From Sphingobium yanoikuyae (GTDB lineage: Bacteria; Pseudomonadota; Alphaproteobacteria; Sphingomonadales; Sphingomonadaceae), in assembly GCF_034424525.1 (NCBI RefSeq), contig NZ_CP139979.1:2313501-2377500 (forward strand): a stretch of DNA of 64,000 nucleotides. The letters run 5' to 3'. Both the position numbers and the translations under genes were made by a program. Shown in pieces: positions 26,851 to 39,095 of the stretch. The notes below the pieces were generated by a model. That model was not told the origin of the DNA, did not search any database, and was given only the letters and a program-made list of their open reading frames with translations. Numbering within the stretch: position 1 is the first letter of the stretch; each line of letters begins with the position of its first letter.

Positions 26851-27831
26851 CTAATGTTGTAGCTGCGCCTCGCCACGGGTGCGCCACAGCGACAGCCCGA
26901 TACCCGCGCCCAGCACCCCGGCCGTCACCAGCAGGGAAAAGGCCGGCGGGATCTTCTCCAGCCCCAGCGCATCGGCCAGGAAGATCTTGGCGCCGATGAA
27001 GATCAGCACCACCGACAGCGCATATTTGAGATAATGGAAGCGGTGGACCGCCGCCGCCAGCGCAAAATAGAGCGCGCGCAGGCCCAGGATCGCGAAGATA
27101 TTGGAGGTATAGACCAGATAGGGATCGGTGGTGATGGCGAAGATCGCCGGCACAGAATCCACCGCGAAGATGACGTCGGCAATCTCGATCATCACCAGCG
27201 CCAGGAACAGCGGCGTCGCATGGAGCAGCGGCTTGCCGCCCGGTTCGGCCGGCTGGCGCACGAAGAAATGATCGCCCTCCACCCGCTCGGTCACGCGCAT
27301 GTGACGGCGCAGGAAGCCAAGCAGCCGGTTCCCCTCCATCGTCTGTTCCTTGCCCACCGTCCACAGCATGCGGATGCCGGTGAAGATCAGGATCGCCGCG
27401 AAGAAATAGAGCGCCCAGGAGACATTCTGGACCAGCGCCGCGCCCAGCCCGATCATGATCGCGCGCAGGACGATGACGCCGATGATGCCCCAGAACAGCA
27501 CCTCATGCTGATAGCGGCGCGGCACTTGGAAGAAGGAGAAGATCATCGCGATGACGAAGACATTGTCGAGCGCCAGCGATTTTTCGACGACGAAACCGGT
27601 GAGATAGGCGACCGCCGCCTCCTGCCCCATCTGCCAGGCGATCCAGCCGCCAAAGGCAAGGCCGATCGCAATGTAGAAGCCGGCCAGCTTCACGCTCTCG
27701 CGCACGCCAATCTCGCGCTGCTTGCGATGCAGCACGCCCAGATCCAGCGCCAGCAGCGCGATGATGATCGTCAGGAAGAGCACCCACATCCAGATGGGCT
27801 TGTCGAGAAAGTCGGTCGTCAGGAAATCCAT
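26851..27831 (-). CDS. TerC family integral membrane protein
   Basis: 326 residues with about nine hydrophobic helices. TerC hallmarks are the acidic residues in helices: LTIIIALLALDLGV near 20, VEKSLALDNVFVIAMIFSFF near 75, and VMIEIADVIFAVDSVPAIFAIT near 200. The family is linked to tellurium resistance and, in characterised members, manganese export. The Alx-type regulatory RNA of enterics is not obvious upstream. The ATG at 27831 gives the common MDFLTTDFLD start. Confidence 0.92.
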   Translation of the reverse strand: MDFLTTDFLDKPIWMWVLFLTIIIALLALDLGVLHRKQREIGVRESVKLAGFYIAIGLAFGGWIAWQMGQEAAVAYLTGFVVEKSLALDNVFVIAMIFSFFQVPRRYQHEVLFWGIIGVIVLRAIMIGLGAALVQNVSWALYFFAAILIFTGIRMLWTVGKEQTMEGNRLLGFLRRHMRVTERVEGDHFFVRQPAEPGGKPLLHATPLFLALVMIEIADVIFAVDSVPAIFAITTDPYLVYTSNIFAILGLRALYFALAAAVHRFHYLKYALSVVLIFIGAKIFLADALGLEKIPPAFSLLVTAGVLGAGIGLSLWRTRGEAQLQH

Positions 27832-27973
27832 GATGGGTCCGTGCTGCAAAGATGCAGGTCAAGCGGACGGCATGGCTCCCGGGTTCCCTCAGCGGGAATA
27901 TGTCGGAAAGCGGCAATCGAACAGCAACGATCAGTGGCCCGGCGCAGCTCAGGCCACGCCGGGCAGCCGATGA

Positions 27974-30491
<2,518 letters not shown>

Positions 30492-30495
<4 letters not shown>

Positions 30496-32018
30496 GCGGC
30501 GCGCAGTTCTTCCAGTACGTTACGTACCGTTTCCTGCAATTCCTGCGAACGACTGGACAAGGCGGTGGCCGCCGCATCGGTTTCGCCCATGGCCGATTGC
30601 GCCTCCGCCAGGGCCAGGCTCAGCGCTTCGGCCTGGGACGCCGCTTCGGCGATATGGCGGGCCATCTCCTCGGTCGCGGCCGCGATCTCGCCGGTGGCGC
30701 GTATCTGCTCCGCCACATCATCGACGATGCCGGCAGTCGACCGGTCGATCGTGTCGGCCGATTGGGTCGCGACATCGATCGCGCCCGACACGCTGTCGGC
30801 CGCGCGGCGGATATCCTGCAGATAGATGTCGATCTGGCGGGTCGCCTCGGCCGTCTGCGCGGCGAGGCTCTTCATCTCCGATGCCACGACGGCAAAGCCG
30901 CGCACCTCGCTGCCGCTACGCGCTGCCTCGATCCCGGCATTGAGCGACAGGGTCCGGCTCTGCGCCGCGATCTGGGCAATCAGCGCGACGATCGAACTGG
31001 CGGAATCGACCGTCGCCGACAGCATGTCAACCTCCGGCGTCAGCGCACGGGTCGCCATCGCGCCGCGCAGCGCATTGTCGCGGGTGTGGCTGGCGCTGCC
31101 GCCCACGCCATTGATCGAAATGGCCAGCTTTTCCGTATCCTGCGCCACCGCGCGGACATCGCCATCGGCGCGGGCATGGGCCTTGCGCAATTCGGCCGAG
31201 CGCTGGGTCGTGCGATCGAGCAGATCGAACAGCCATTGCTTGCTGGCCGACAATTGCCCGGCCAGTTGGCCCAGATCTCCGACCACCGCGCCCAACCGCG
31301 CCTCCAGCGCATCGGCCACCAGCCGGCGCCGCTCGCTTGCCTCTTCAGCCCGCCGCGCCGCTTCCTCGATCGCGCGCTGTCGGGTGGCAATTGTCTGCGC
31401 CCGCTCCAGTTCGGCCAGCGCGACCTCGGCCCGCTCCTTCGCCGCGTCCGCTTCCTTGCGCAAACCTTCGCTCCGCTGCCGCTCCTCGGTCTGCAGGCGG
31501 ATGGTCTGGGTCAGCAGCGACACGATCCACCACAGCATCAGGGTCTGGATCACCACGATCAGCGCATGCACCAGCACGCGCGGCAGATCGCCCTCGCTGG
31601 CGAACACCCAGGCGGGATAGCTATAATTGAGGATCAGATGATGGAGCGCCGTCACGCCGGCCGCCACCAGTAGCGCCCGGCGATCGAGCAGCACGGTCTG
31701 TGCCGCCAGCGCCGCAAAGAAGCCCATATGCATGTCCATCTGCCAGCCATGACCGCGCAGCAGGAAGACATAGAGCGCCGGGATCGCCACCGATGTCACC
31801 GCCAGCGTCATGCGCGCCGGCGCCGAAATGTCGCGCCGCCGCACCATGATGGTCGGAAGCAGCGCCAGCAGCGCAGCCGCCAGCGCGCCGACCGCCGCAT
31901 CGGGAGAGTTGAGCAGCCAGCCGATCAGCATGAGCGCCGGCACATTCAGCCAGAACAGCCACATCAGCATGCGCGCACCGGCCAGGCGGATGCTTTCCAT
32001 CGGGCGTTCGACGTTCAT
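30492..32018 (-). CDS. Methyl-accepting chemotaxis-type protein with six-TM N-terminal sensor
   Basis: 508 residues from ATG 32018. Instead of a periplasmic ligand-binding domain and HAMP, residues 15-175 hold six hydrophobic helices with an unusual pattern: D95-x-H97 (WQMDMHMGFF), H126-H127 and N131 (ALHHLILNYSYPAWVF), and H151 (VHALIVV). A charged coiled coil follows (about 180-250). The signalling hairpin IAAQSRTLSLNAGIEAARSGSEVRGFAVVASEMKSLA-type region lies near 365-405. Classical CheR methylation tails are not evident. Its ATG overlaps the stop of a small exported protein. Confidence 0.87.
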
Positions 32019-32320
32019 GCCCGCCCTCCCCTGCCGGCGCAGAGGAAATCGGGTGCCGCCAGCAGCAACACGCCGCGCGCCAGCATCGGCCAGCCCAGCC
32101 GATCGCGATCGCCCCGCACCACCAATGCCCCCTCGATCTGCCCCTTGCCGATCGGGATCGCGCCGACCGCAATCAACCCCGCCGCCAATCCATGGCCGCT
32201 GGCCGTTGTCAGGGGAATGGCGAGCATGTCGCCACGCGCCGGCGGCGCCAGAACACCCGCCATCATCAGAAAAGCGACTGTCGCCAATTGCGCAGCCGCA
32301 AGCCCCCACCTGTTCCCCAC
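32015..32320 (-). CDS. Small exported or membrane-anchored protein coupled to the chemoreceptor
   Basis: 101 residues with a signal peptide or N-terminal anchor (LAAAQLATVAFLMMAGVLAPPARG) and a mature part that includes GHGLAAGLIAVGAIPIGKGQIEGALVV and a closing LLLAAPDFLCAGRGGRA. Its TGA overlaps the chemoreceptor ATG (ATGA), which argues for joint translation and a shared job. It might be an accessory or ligand-presenting subunit. No family is recognised. Confidence 0.68.
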   Translation of the reverse strand: MGNRWGLAAAQLATVAFLMMAGVLAPPARGDMLAIPLTTASGHGLAAGLIAVGAIPIGKGQIEGALVVRGDRDRLGWPMLARGVLLLAAPDFLCAGRGGRA

Positions 32321-32418
32321 TCTTGTCTCCCCCGCCGATCGGCTGGGGAAACATCACCAACAATTGTTAACGCGACACTTATGAGCCAGCAAAAATCATT
32401 GCGTCATCGTCACATTTT

Positions 32419-34332
32419 TCAGCCGTGGAAATAATCATAGACCTGCTGCGCGACCGCCTTCGACACGCCGGGTGCCCGTTGCAGATCCTCCAGCGCAGCA
32501 TCCCGCACCGCCCGCGCCGTCCCGAAATGCATCAGAAGCGCCTTTTTCCGGGCCGGGCCGATGCCCGGCACCTCGTCCAGCGACGACACGGTGATCGCCT
32601 TGCTGCGCTTCGCCCGATGCGCGCCGATGGCAAAGCGATGCGCTTCATCGCGCAGGCGCTGCATGTAGAAGAGCAGCGGATGATTGATCGGGAAACTCAC
32701 CTCCCGGCCATCCATCAGGTGGAATACCTCGCGCCCGTCGCGGCCATGATGTGGCCCCTTGGCGATGCCGATCATGCAGACATCCTCGATGCCCATATCC
32801 TCCAGCATCGCCCGCGCCGCCGACAATTGCCCCTTGCCGCCGTCGATCAGAACCAGGTCCGGCCATTCGCCGCCGTCGCGATCGGGATCTTCGCGCGCCG
32901 CCCGGCCGAAGCGCCGCTCAAACATCTCACGCATCATCGCGAAATCGTCGTTCGAGATTTCGGGGTTCTTCATGTTGAACTTGCGATAGGCGTTCTTGCG
33001 GAATCCCTCCGGCCCCGCGACCACCATCGCCCCCAGCGCATGGGCGCCCTGGATATGGCTGTTGTCGTAGATTTCGATCCGGTCGGGCACGCCGTCCAGC
33101 CCGAAAGCCTCGACCATCTCGTCCAATATCTTGGCTTGCGTCGTCGTCTCGGCCAGGCGCCGGTCGAGCGCCTCCACCGCGTTACGCTGCGCCTGCTTGA
33201 TCAGGCGCGTGCGCTCGCCGCGCTGGGGCACCTCGATCCGCACCTTGCTGCCCAGCCTTTCGCTCAGCGCCAGCGCCATCAGTTCGCACTCGGCCGGCTC
33301 ACGGTCGGTCAGGATCAGCTTGGGCGGCGGCACTTCCTCGTAAAATTGCGCCATGAAGCTTTCCAGCACCTCTTCGGTCGCCACATCATTGGTGTGGACT
33401 GGAAAGAAGCTGCGATGCCCCCAATTCTGGCCGCCGCGGATGAAGAAGGCCTGGATGCACATCGATCCGCCCTTCTCCGCCAGCGCGAAGATATCGGCGT
33501 CGCCCAGCCCTTCTGCATTGATCGCCTGCGATCCCTGGATGAAGGTCAGCGCCTTCAGCCGGTCGCGGATCATCGCTGCCTGTTCGAAATCCAGCGCCTC
33601 GGCCGCCGCCTCCATCGCCGCGCCCAGCTTCTGCTGCACGGCGGTTGACTTGCCGCCCAGGAAATCCTGGGCGTCCTGCACCAGTTCGGCATAGCCGGCC
33701 GTGTCGATGCGATCGACGCAGGGCGCCGAGCAGCGCTTGATCTGATACAACAGGCAGGGCCGCGAGCGATTGGCGAAGAAGCTGTCGGTGCAGGACCGCA
33801 GCAGGAACAGCTTTTGCAGTGCGTTGATCGTCCGCGTCACCGATCCGGCGCTGGCGAAGGGGCCATAATAGCGCCCCTTATATTTCCGCGCGCCGCGATG
33901 CTTCTGCACGCGGGGAAAGGCATGATCCTCGCGCAACAGGATGAAGGGGAAGCTTTTGTCGTCGCGCAACAGGACATTATAGGGCGGGCGATAGCGCTTG
34001 ATGAGTTGCGCCTCCAGCAGCAGCGCTTCGGCTTCGCTGTTGGTGGTGACGATCGTCATGCTGCGGGTCTGCGCCACCATGCGCCGCAGCCGGTTGGGCA
34101 GCCGGTCGACCTGGGTATAATTGGCGACCCGGTTCTTCAGCGCCCGCGCCTTGCCGACATAAAGGACGTCGCCGCGCGCATCCTGCATCCGATAGACGCC
34201 GGGCCGGGTCGGCAGCGTCTTCAGCGTCGTGCGGATCGCCTCCACGCCCGCATCGATGTCGGGCTGGCTGCCGGTGACGGTATAGGTCGCCTTGTCTTCA
34301 TTGAAACGGTCGGGGGATTGCGGCTGCGACAT
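32419..34332 (-). CDS. uvrC: Excinuclease ABC subunit C
   Basis: 637-residue nuclease that makes the two incisions in nucleotide excision repair. The N-terminal GIY-YIG domain (PGVYRMQDARGDVLYVGKA) carries the 3' incision activity; a UVR motif lies near 215-250, and the UvrC RNase H-like domain spans about 380-545 (EIYDNSHIQGAHALGAMVV, LVLIDGGKGQLSAA). Two helix-hairpin-helix motifs close the protein (VPGIGPARKKALLMHFG). The ATG at 34332 is preferred; the frame is open 28 codons further. Confidence 0.97.
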   Translation of the reverse strand: MSQPQSPDRFNEDKATYTVTGSQPDIDAGVEAIRTTLKTLPTRPGVYRMQDARGDVLYVGKARALKNRVANYTQVDRLPNRLRRMVAQTRSMTIVTTNSEAEALLLEAQLIKRYRPPYNVLLRDDKSFPFILLREDHAFPRVQKHRGARKYKGRYYGPFASAGSVTRTINALQKLFLLRSCTDSFFANRSRPCLLYQIKRCSAPCVDRIDTAGYAELVQDAQDFLGGKSTAVQQKLGAAMEAAAEALDFEQAAMIRDRLKALTFIQGSQAINAEGLGDADIFALAEKGGSMCIQAFFIRGGQNWGHRSFFPVHTNDVATEEVLESFMAQFYEEVPPPKLILTDREPAECELMALALSERLGSKVRIEVPQRGERTRLIKQAQRNAVEALDRRLAETTTQAKILDEMVEAFGLDGVPDRIEIYDNSHIQGAHALGAMVVAGPEGFRKNAYRKFNMKNPEISNDDFAMMREMFERRFGRAAREDPDRDGGEWPDLVLIDGGKGQLSAARAMLEDMGIEDVCMIGIAKGPHHGRDGREVFHLMDGREVSFPINHPLLFYMQRLRDEAHRFAIGAHRAKRSKAITVSSLDEVPGIGPARKKALLMHFGTARAVRDAALEDLQRAPGVSKAVAQQVYDYFHG

Positions 34333-34573
34333 GGCCGCAGAGATAGCGGCACCGGCGCGGATCGCAATGGCGGTGTGGAACAAAGGGCGGCCAACATCGC
34401 CATTCATGATTGCCATTCATGGCTGTGTTACCGAAAGCCGGCCTAATCAACAGCCTGTCGACTTCCTACATGGGACAGGCGCAGGTCATCCCCTGGCTCG
34501 CGCCCATCCAAGAATAGCAGCGGAAGGGGCATATGCCCTGCACACCGCGAACCTCAAGCAAAGGGATATCCCC

Positions 34574-35626
34574 ATGGCCACCAAAGCCTATGGCGCCAAC
34601 GCCGCCGACAAGCCGCTCGAAGCCCTCGACATCGAACGCCGCGCCGTCGGTCCGCATGATGTCGCGATCGATATCGCCTATTGCGGCGTCTGCCATTCGG
34701 ACCTGCACCAGGTCCGTTCCGAATGGGACGGCACCCTCTATCCCTGCGTTCCCGGCCATGAGATCGTCGGTCATGTGACCGCCGTTGGCGATCATGTCAG
34801 CGCCTTCAAGGTCGGCGACACGGTCGGCGTCGGTTGCATGGTCGACAGCTGTCAGGGCTGCGCCTCCTGCGACGAAGGCCTGGAGCAATATTGCGAGAGC
34901 GGCTTCGTCGGAACCTATAATGGCAAGACCGACGACGCGCCGGGCCACACGCTGGGCGGCTATTCGCAGAATATCGTGGTGAAGGACAAGTTCGTCCTGA
35001 AGATCAGCCACCCCGCCGATCAGCTCGCCGCCGTGGCGCCGCTGCTGTGCGCCGGCATCACCACCTGGTCGCCGCTGCGCCACTGGAAGGTCGGCCCCGG
35101 CCAGAAGGTCGGCATCGTCGGCATTGGCGGCCTGGGCCATATGGGGATCAAGCTGGCCCATGCCATGGGCGCCAAGGTCGTCGCCTTCACCACCTCGGAA
35201 TCCAAGCGCCAGGACGCGCTGGACCTGGGCGCCGACGAAGTCGTCGTCTCGCGCAATGCCGAAGAGATGCAGGCCCATGCCAACAGCTTCGACTTCATCC
35301 TGAACACGGTTGCGGCAAGCCATAATCTCGACGCCTTCACCACCCTGCTGAAGCGCGACGGGACGATGACGCTGGTCGGCGTGCCCGAGCATGCCCACCC
35401 CTCGCCCAATGTCGGCGCGCTGATCTTCAAGCGCCGTTCGATCGCCGGCTCGCTGATCGGTGGCATCGCCGAGACGCAGGAAATGCTCGATTTCTGCGCA
35501 GAGGAGGGCATCGTCGCCGATATCGAGATGATCCGCATCCAGGATATCGAAGACGCCTATGCCCGCATGCAGAAGAGCGACGTCAAATATCGCTTCGTGA
35601 TCGACAACGCCACGCTGGCGGCCTGA
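34574..35626 (+). CDS. Zinc-dependent alcohol/aldehyde dehydrogenase (YahK/cinnamyl-ADH type)
   Basis: 350-residue medium-chain dehydrogenase/reductase. The catalytic zinc site shows CGVCHSDLHQVRSEW near 39 and GHEIVG near 64; the structural zinc cysteines are in CQGCASCDEGLEQYC near 95-109. The NADP-binding turn is VGIVGIGGLGHMGIKLA near 180. This subgroup reduces aldehydes with NADPH. RBS AAAGGGA precedes the ATG at 34574. It is divergent from uvrC and has its own terminator. Confidence 0.93.
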   Translation: MATKAYGANAADKPLEALDIERRAVGPHDVAIDIAYCGVCHSDLHQVRSEWDGTLYPCVPGHEIVGHVTAVGDHVSAFKVGDTVGVGCMVDSCQGCASCDEGLEQYCESGFVGTYNGKTDDAPGHTLGGYSQNIVVKDKFVLKISHPADQLAAVAPLLCAGITTWSPLRHWKVGPGQKVGIVGIGGLGHMGIKLAHAMGAKVVAFTTSESKRQDALDLGADEVVVSRNAEEMQAHANSFDFILNTVAASHNLDAFTTLLKRDGTMTLVGVPEHAHPSPNVGALIFKRRSIAGSLIGGIAETQEMLDFCAEEGIVADIEMIRIQDIEDAYARMQKSDVKYRFVIDNATLAA

Positions 35627-35637
35627 TCGCTTCAAGG

Positions 35638-35663
35638 AAGGGCGGCCGAAAGGTCGCCCTTTT
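35638..35663 (+). terminator. Terminator of the alcohol dehydrogenase gene
   Basis: Stem AAGGGCGGCC / GGTCGCCCTT with a GAAA tetraloop (35648-35651), one G-T wobble, then TTTT. It lies about a dozen bases after the stop codon. Confidence 0.88.
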
Positions 35664-35729
35664 CCTATAGGGCGCCACTTTGCCGCGATCGGCCGTGGCG
35701 CTCGTCAGCCGGCGCTCTATCCCAACTGG

Positions 35730-36254
35730 ATGCTGGCCCTCCTTCCCTTCACCCCCGATCATTTCTCCACCCTGTCGGGCTGGTTTGGCAGCGACGCGGA
35801 TGTCGTTCAGTGGGGCGGACCCTATGTCCATTTCCCGCTGTCCGACGAACAGATGGCGGCGATGCTGGACGAAGGACGCAGCGATCCGCCCGCACGCCTG
35901 TGCTGGATGGCGCAGGACGGTGATCGACTGGTCGGCCATGTCCAGATCGCCTTCGACTGGCGCAACGGCAATGCCACGCTGGGCCGGGTCGTGATCGCGC
36001 CCGATGCGCGGGGCCGGGGTCTGGCGGTGCCGATGCTGCGCCTTGCGCTCGCCAGCGCCTTTGCCTTTGACGCCGTCGAGCGACTGGAACTCAATGTCTA
36101 TGCCTGGAACCGGCCCGCCATCCGCAGCTATGAACTGCTGGGCTTCGTGACCGAAGGCGTCCGCCTGTCCTCCGTCCGGGTCGGCGATGCGCGATGGGAT
36201 ACCGCGATCATGCGGATGCTGCGATCCGAATGGATCGTCGGCACGCCAGCCTGA
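35730..36254 (+). CDS. GNAT family N-acetyltransferase
   Basis: 174 residues. The acetyl-CoA-binding motif A is GRVVIAPDARGRGLAVPMLR (near 85-105), followed by the motif B region RLELNVYAWNRPAIRSYELLGF near 125-145. The RimJ/RimL-like subgroup is likely; the substrate is unknown. It stands alone between the alcohol dehydrogenase and the convergent ATP synthase operon. Confidence 0.88.
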   Translation: MLALLPFTPDHFSTLSGWFGSDADVVQWGGPYVHFPLSDEQMAAMLDEGRSDPPARLCWMAQDGDRLVGHVQIAFDWRNGNATLGRVVIAPDARGRGLAVPMLRLALASAFAFDAVERLELNVYAWNRPAIRSYELLGFVTEGVRLSSVRVGDARWDTAIMRMLRSEWIVGTPA

Positions 36255-36262
36255 AGCCAAAC

Positions 36263-36298
36263 AAAAAGGGCCGGCGCCTTTCGGTGCCGACCCTTTTG
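36263..36298. terminator. Bidirectional terminator between the GNAT gene and atpF
   Basis: AAAAAGGGCCGGCGCC / GGTGCCGACCCTTTT with loop TTTC and two imperfect pairs. A-run on one side and T-run on the other make it suitable for ending both convergent transcripts. Confidence 0.82.
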
Positions 36299-36317
36299 CT
36301 AATTCTGCCTGTTTCGA

Positions 36318-36932
36318 TCAGGCGACCGGGCCAAGACCCTTGATCGCATCATCGACCAGCGCCTTGTCCGCCTTGGCATCATGGCCTTCGGCAATCAGGG
36401 CGGCGGCAGCGCCGGTAGCGGCCTTCACCGCCTTGGCACGAATGTCGGCGAGTGCGCTGCGCTCAGCCGCACCGATCTTGTCTTCCGCCATCTTCTGGCG
36501 ACGGGCGACCAGATCGGCAGCCTGCACCTTGGCATCGGACAGAAGCGTTTCGGCTTCATGCTCGGCCGACTTGCGCATGGCGTCGGCTTCACCGGCCGCA
36601 GCGGCCAGCTTGGCTTCATATTCGCCCTTGAGCGCTTCGGCTTCGGCACGAAGCTTCGATGCTTCGGCCAGCTGTTCCTTGATCTGGGCAATCCGGCCAT
36701 CCAGCACGCCGCCGATCAGGCTGGGCACCTTCTTGATCAGCAGGATGACGATGAACACCGCCATCGCCAGGCTGACCCAGGCCGTCGCGTCCATGCCGAC
36801 CGCCTTGGGATCGGTATGCGGCGCGACGCCTTCATGCGCCACGGTGCCAACCGGCTCCATGCCTTCGGCGTGGATTGCCTGATTGAGGTGCGGGGCCTGC
36901 GCCTCGCTATGCTCTACTGCTGCCTCAGCCAT
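36318..36932 (-). CDS. atpF: F0F1 ATP synthase subunit b
   Basis: 204-residue peripheral-stalk subunit. A long polar N-terminus (about 48 residues) precedes the single membrane helix ATAWVSLAMAVFIVILLI, followed by an Ala/Glu/Lys-rich coiled coil to the end. The extended N-terminus is common in alphaproteobacteria. It is the last gene of the F0 operon, and its ATG overlaps the b' gene by eight bases. Confidence 0.93.
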   Translation of the reverse strand: MAEAAVEHSEAQAPHLNQAIHAEGMEPVGTVAHEGVAPHTDPKAVGMDATAWVSLAMAVFIVILLIKKVPSLIGGVLDGRIAQIKEQLAEASKLRAEAEALKGEYEAKLAAAAGEADAMRKSAEHEAETLLSDAKVQAADLVARRQKMAEDKIGAAERSALADIRAKAVKAATGAAAALIAEGHDAKADKALVDDAIKGLGPVA

Positions 36933-37419
36933 GAGCCAGTGCCGCCTTTACTGCGTTGCGGGCCGCTTCGTCCGACGCTTCCACGCCGGAAATCCGGACG
37001 ACCATGTCGCGCGCCGCATCGGCGGCGACGGTTTCAATCTGTGCCATGGCGGCATCCGTGGCGGTCTTGATCCGGGCTTCGGCAGCGCCGATTTTGTCCT
37101 GGATCTCCGCATCGGCGGCGGCCAGCTTCGCTTCCGAAGCCTTGGCGGCATCCGCCTTCGCCTTGGCCAGCGTCGCCTGGGCGGCGGTGCGGCTTTCGGC
37201 ATCACGGACGCGATAGTCCGCTTCCGCTTCGTCGGCGCGGGCGAAGGCTGCCTTGGCAGCATCGAGATCACCCGAAATCTTCGCGTCGCGCGCGTCGGCC
37301 GTCGCCTGCACCTTGGGCACCATGCCGCGGCCGATGACGAAGAAGACGAAGCCGAACGTCAGCAGCAGCCAGAAGATCTGGGAAGCATAGGTATCGGCGA
37401 TTTGCGCGATTTGAGGCAT
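36925..37419 (-). CDS. atpG: F0F1 ATP synthase subunit b'
   Basis: 164-residue b' subunit that pairs with b in the stator, a feature of photosynthetic and alphaproteobacterial lineages. The membrane helix IFWLLLTFGFVFFVIGRGMVP sits at about residues 15-35, then a long Ala-rich coiled coil. It is placed between atpE and atpF as usual. The symbol varies in the literature (atpG, atpX, atpF2). Confidence 0.92.
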   Translation of the reverse strand: MPQIAQIADTYASQIFWLLLTFGFVFFVIGRGMVPKVQATADARDAKISGDLDAAKAAFARADEAEADYRVRDAESRTAAQATLAKAKADAAKASEAKLAAADAEIQDKIGAAEARIKTATDAAMAQIETVAADAARDMVVRISGVEASDEAARNAVKAALAHG

Positions 37420-37486
37420 TTTTATCCGTCCGAAAAGGGGGCGGTCGTCAAGGGGCAGGCAGCCAGGCTGCCCGCCCCGTCGATCT

Positions 37487-37714
37487 TTAGGCCACGAAGA
37501 CCAGGATCATGGCGATAACGAACGCCAGCAGACCCAGAAGTTCGGCGGCCGCGAAGCCGATGAACAGGCGACCCTGCTGGCCGTCAGCGGCACCCGGATT
37601 GCGCAGCGCGCCTTCGAGGAACGAGCTGAAGACGTTGCCCACACCGAGGGCGGCAATGCCCGCACCGATCGCGGCCAGGCCAGCACCGAGCAGCTTTGCG
37701 GCTTCTGCGTCCAT
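37487..37714 (-). CDS. atpE: F0F1 ATP synthase subunit c
   Basis: 75-residue proteolipid with two membrane helices joined by the polar loop EGALRNPGAADGQQGR. The proton-carrying glutamate is E58 in IGFAAAELLGLLAFVIAMILVF. The N-terminal helix has the GxGxG pattern (GAGLAAIGAGIAALGVG) needed for tight ring packing. Many copies form the rotor ring. Confidence 0.97.
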   Translation of the reverse strand: MDAEAAKLLGAGLAAIGAGIAALGVGNVFSSFLEGALRNPGAADGQQGRLFIGFAAAELLGLLAFVIAMILVFVA

Positions 37715-37766
37715 GTTCTAAACTCCTTTTTCTAAACCAATTAAGCGTTGAAGAATGTACGAAAAC

Positions 37767-38552
37767 TCAGTGCAGGTTTTCGGCGTCGTTGATGTAGACC
37801 GAGGTCAGCAGCGCAAACACATAGGCCTGGATCACGGCGACCAGCACTTCGAGTGCGCTGATACCGACCATCAGCACAAAGCTGGCGGCACCGACGGTCA
37901 GACCGAAACCGGGGCCAGCATTCGAGCTGTTGATGACGAAGCCGGCCAGCACCTTGAGCAGCACGTGTCCGGCGGTCATCGCCACGAACAGTCGCAGGCC
38001 CAGGCTGAACGGACGCACCATGAACGAGATCAGCTCGATCGGGAAAATGACCGGGATCATCGGCAGGGGCGTGCCGTGCGGCACGAACAGGGAGAAGAAG
38101 TGCAGCCCATGCTTCCAGAAGCCCACGATCAGCACGATCGAGAAGCTCATGATCGCCAGCACGCCGGTGGCGGTGAAGTGGCTGGTGAAGGTGAAGGGGT
38201 GGACCCCGACCAGACCCAGCGGCAGCAGACCCAGAAGGTTGGCCATCAGGATGAACATGAAGAGCGAGAAGACATAGGGAATGTACTTCTTGCCGCCTTC
38301 ACCCACGTTCGAGATCAGCAGGTTCTTGATGAAGCCGGTGAAATATTCGACCGCCATCTGCCAACGACCAGGCACCACTTCGCGCTTCATGCCGCCGATC
38401 ACGAAGATCCACAGCACCACCGCAGCGGCGACCATATAGAGCGCGCTGTTGGTGAAGGCGATGTTGAAGCCGCCGATGGACAGGTGATCGGTACCGAACA
38501 GCGGTTCGATCGCAAACTGATGCATCGGATCGATTTTGCCGGATTCTGCCAC
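37767..38552 (-). CDS. atpB: F0F1 ATP synthase subunit a
   Basis: 261-residue membrane subunit that forms the proton half-channels. The essential arginine lies in the helix SFMVRPFSLGLRLFVAMTAGHVLLK near residue 175-190, and the conserved C-terminal helix is GISALEVLVAVIQAYVFALLTSVYI. The start codon is GTG, with AGGGG upstream. It is the second gene of the F0 operon. Confidence 0.96.
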   Translation of the reverse strand: MAESGKIDPMHQFAIEPLFGTDHLSIGGFNIAFTNSALYMVAAAVVLWIFVIGGMKREVVPGRWQMAVEYFTGFIKNLLISNVGEGGKKYIPYVFSLFMFILMANLLGLLPLGLVGVHPFTFTSHFTATGVLAIMSFSIVLIVGFWKHGLHFFSLFVPHGTPLPMIPVIFPIELISFMVRPFSLGLRLFVAMTAGHVLLKVLAGFVINSSNAGPGFGLTVGAASFVLMVGISALEVLVAVIQAYVFALLTSVYINDAENLH

Positions 38553-38598
38553 TTGGACCCCTGTACCGTCTAATATTCGGACTAAGACAAAAGCGCCC

Positions 38599-38922
38599 CT
38601 ATTGATCGGAACGCTTCGTCGTCGTCAATCTGATGATGTTCCTGAACGCCGCCACGATCCCGAGACCGAGGAAGACAAGCAGGAGCCATGGAGATGTGCC
38701 GAGCAGCCGGTCGAGAACCCAGCCGATCAACGCACCACCGACAAGACCACCGATCAGCTCTGCGAGAACCCTGTTGCCCAGACGCGAACCATCGTCCGCC
38801 TGCTGCACTTTCGTCCCCTGTCTGACCTGCTCGGCATGTTCCGCCTGCGCAATTCTCGCTTCCAGTGAAGCGATCCGCGCATCTTCCCCCGCCGGGTCCT
38901 GCCCGGATTCACCCGCAACCAT
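38599..38922 (-). CDS. atpI: AtpZ/AtpI family ATP synthase assembly protein
   Basis: 107 residues from ATG 38922 with GGAAGG upstream (ATG 38937 is possible). A polar, coiled N-terminal half is followed by two membrane helices: LAELIGGLVGGALIGWVLDRLL and SPWLLLVFLGLGIVAAFRNI, the AtpZ signature. Such proteins help assemble the c-ring or carry Mg. It leads the F0 operon. Confidence 0.9.
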   Translation of the reverse strand: MVAGESGQDPAGEDARIASLEARIAQAEHAEQVRQGTKVQQADDGSRLGNRVLAELIGGLVGGALIGWVLDRLLGTSPWLLLVFLGLGIVAAFRNIIRLTTTKRSDQ

Positions 38923-39034
38923 TGCCAATCCTTCCATCAGGCTGAAACCCAATGGCAGGCGGCATGGCGCTTGCGGCTGCACCCGTCAAGGCGCGGCCCG
39001 TTTAGAAAGGGGATGACGGATAGTCAACTATACT

Positions 39035-39084
39035 TGGGCAGGAGATTATCCTGCCCAGACGAACTGGCGGTCAAAGTCCGCCAG
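39035..39084. repeat. Two tandem hairpins between ydbL and atpI
   Basis: TGGGCAGGA / TCCTGCCCA (39035-39043, 39049-39057, loop GATTA) and CTGGCGG / CCGCCAG (39064-39070, 39078-39084). Neither has a T-run on the minus strand, so they may be a Rho-assisted end for the ydb operon or a 5' leader structure of the ATP synthase mRNA. Confidence 0.55.
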
Positions 39085-39095
39085 CCACGCGCATT

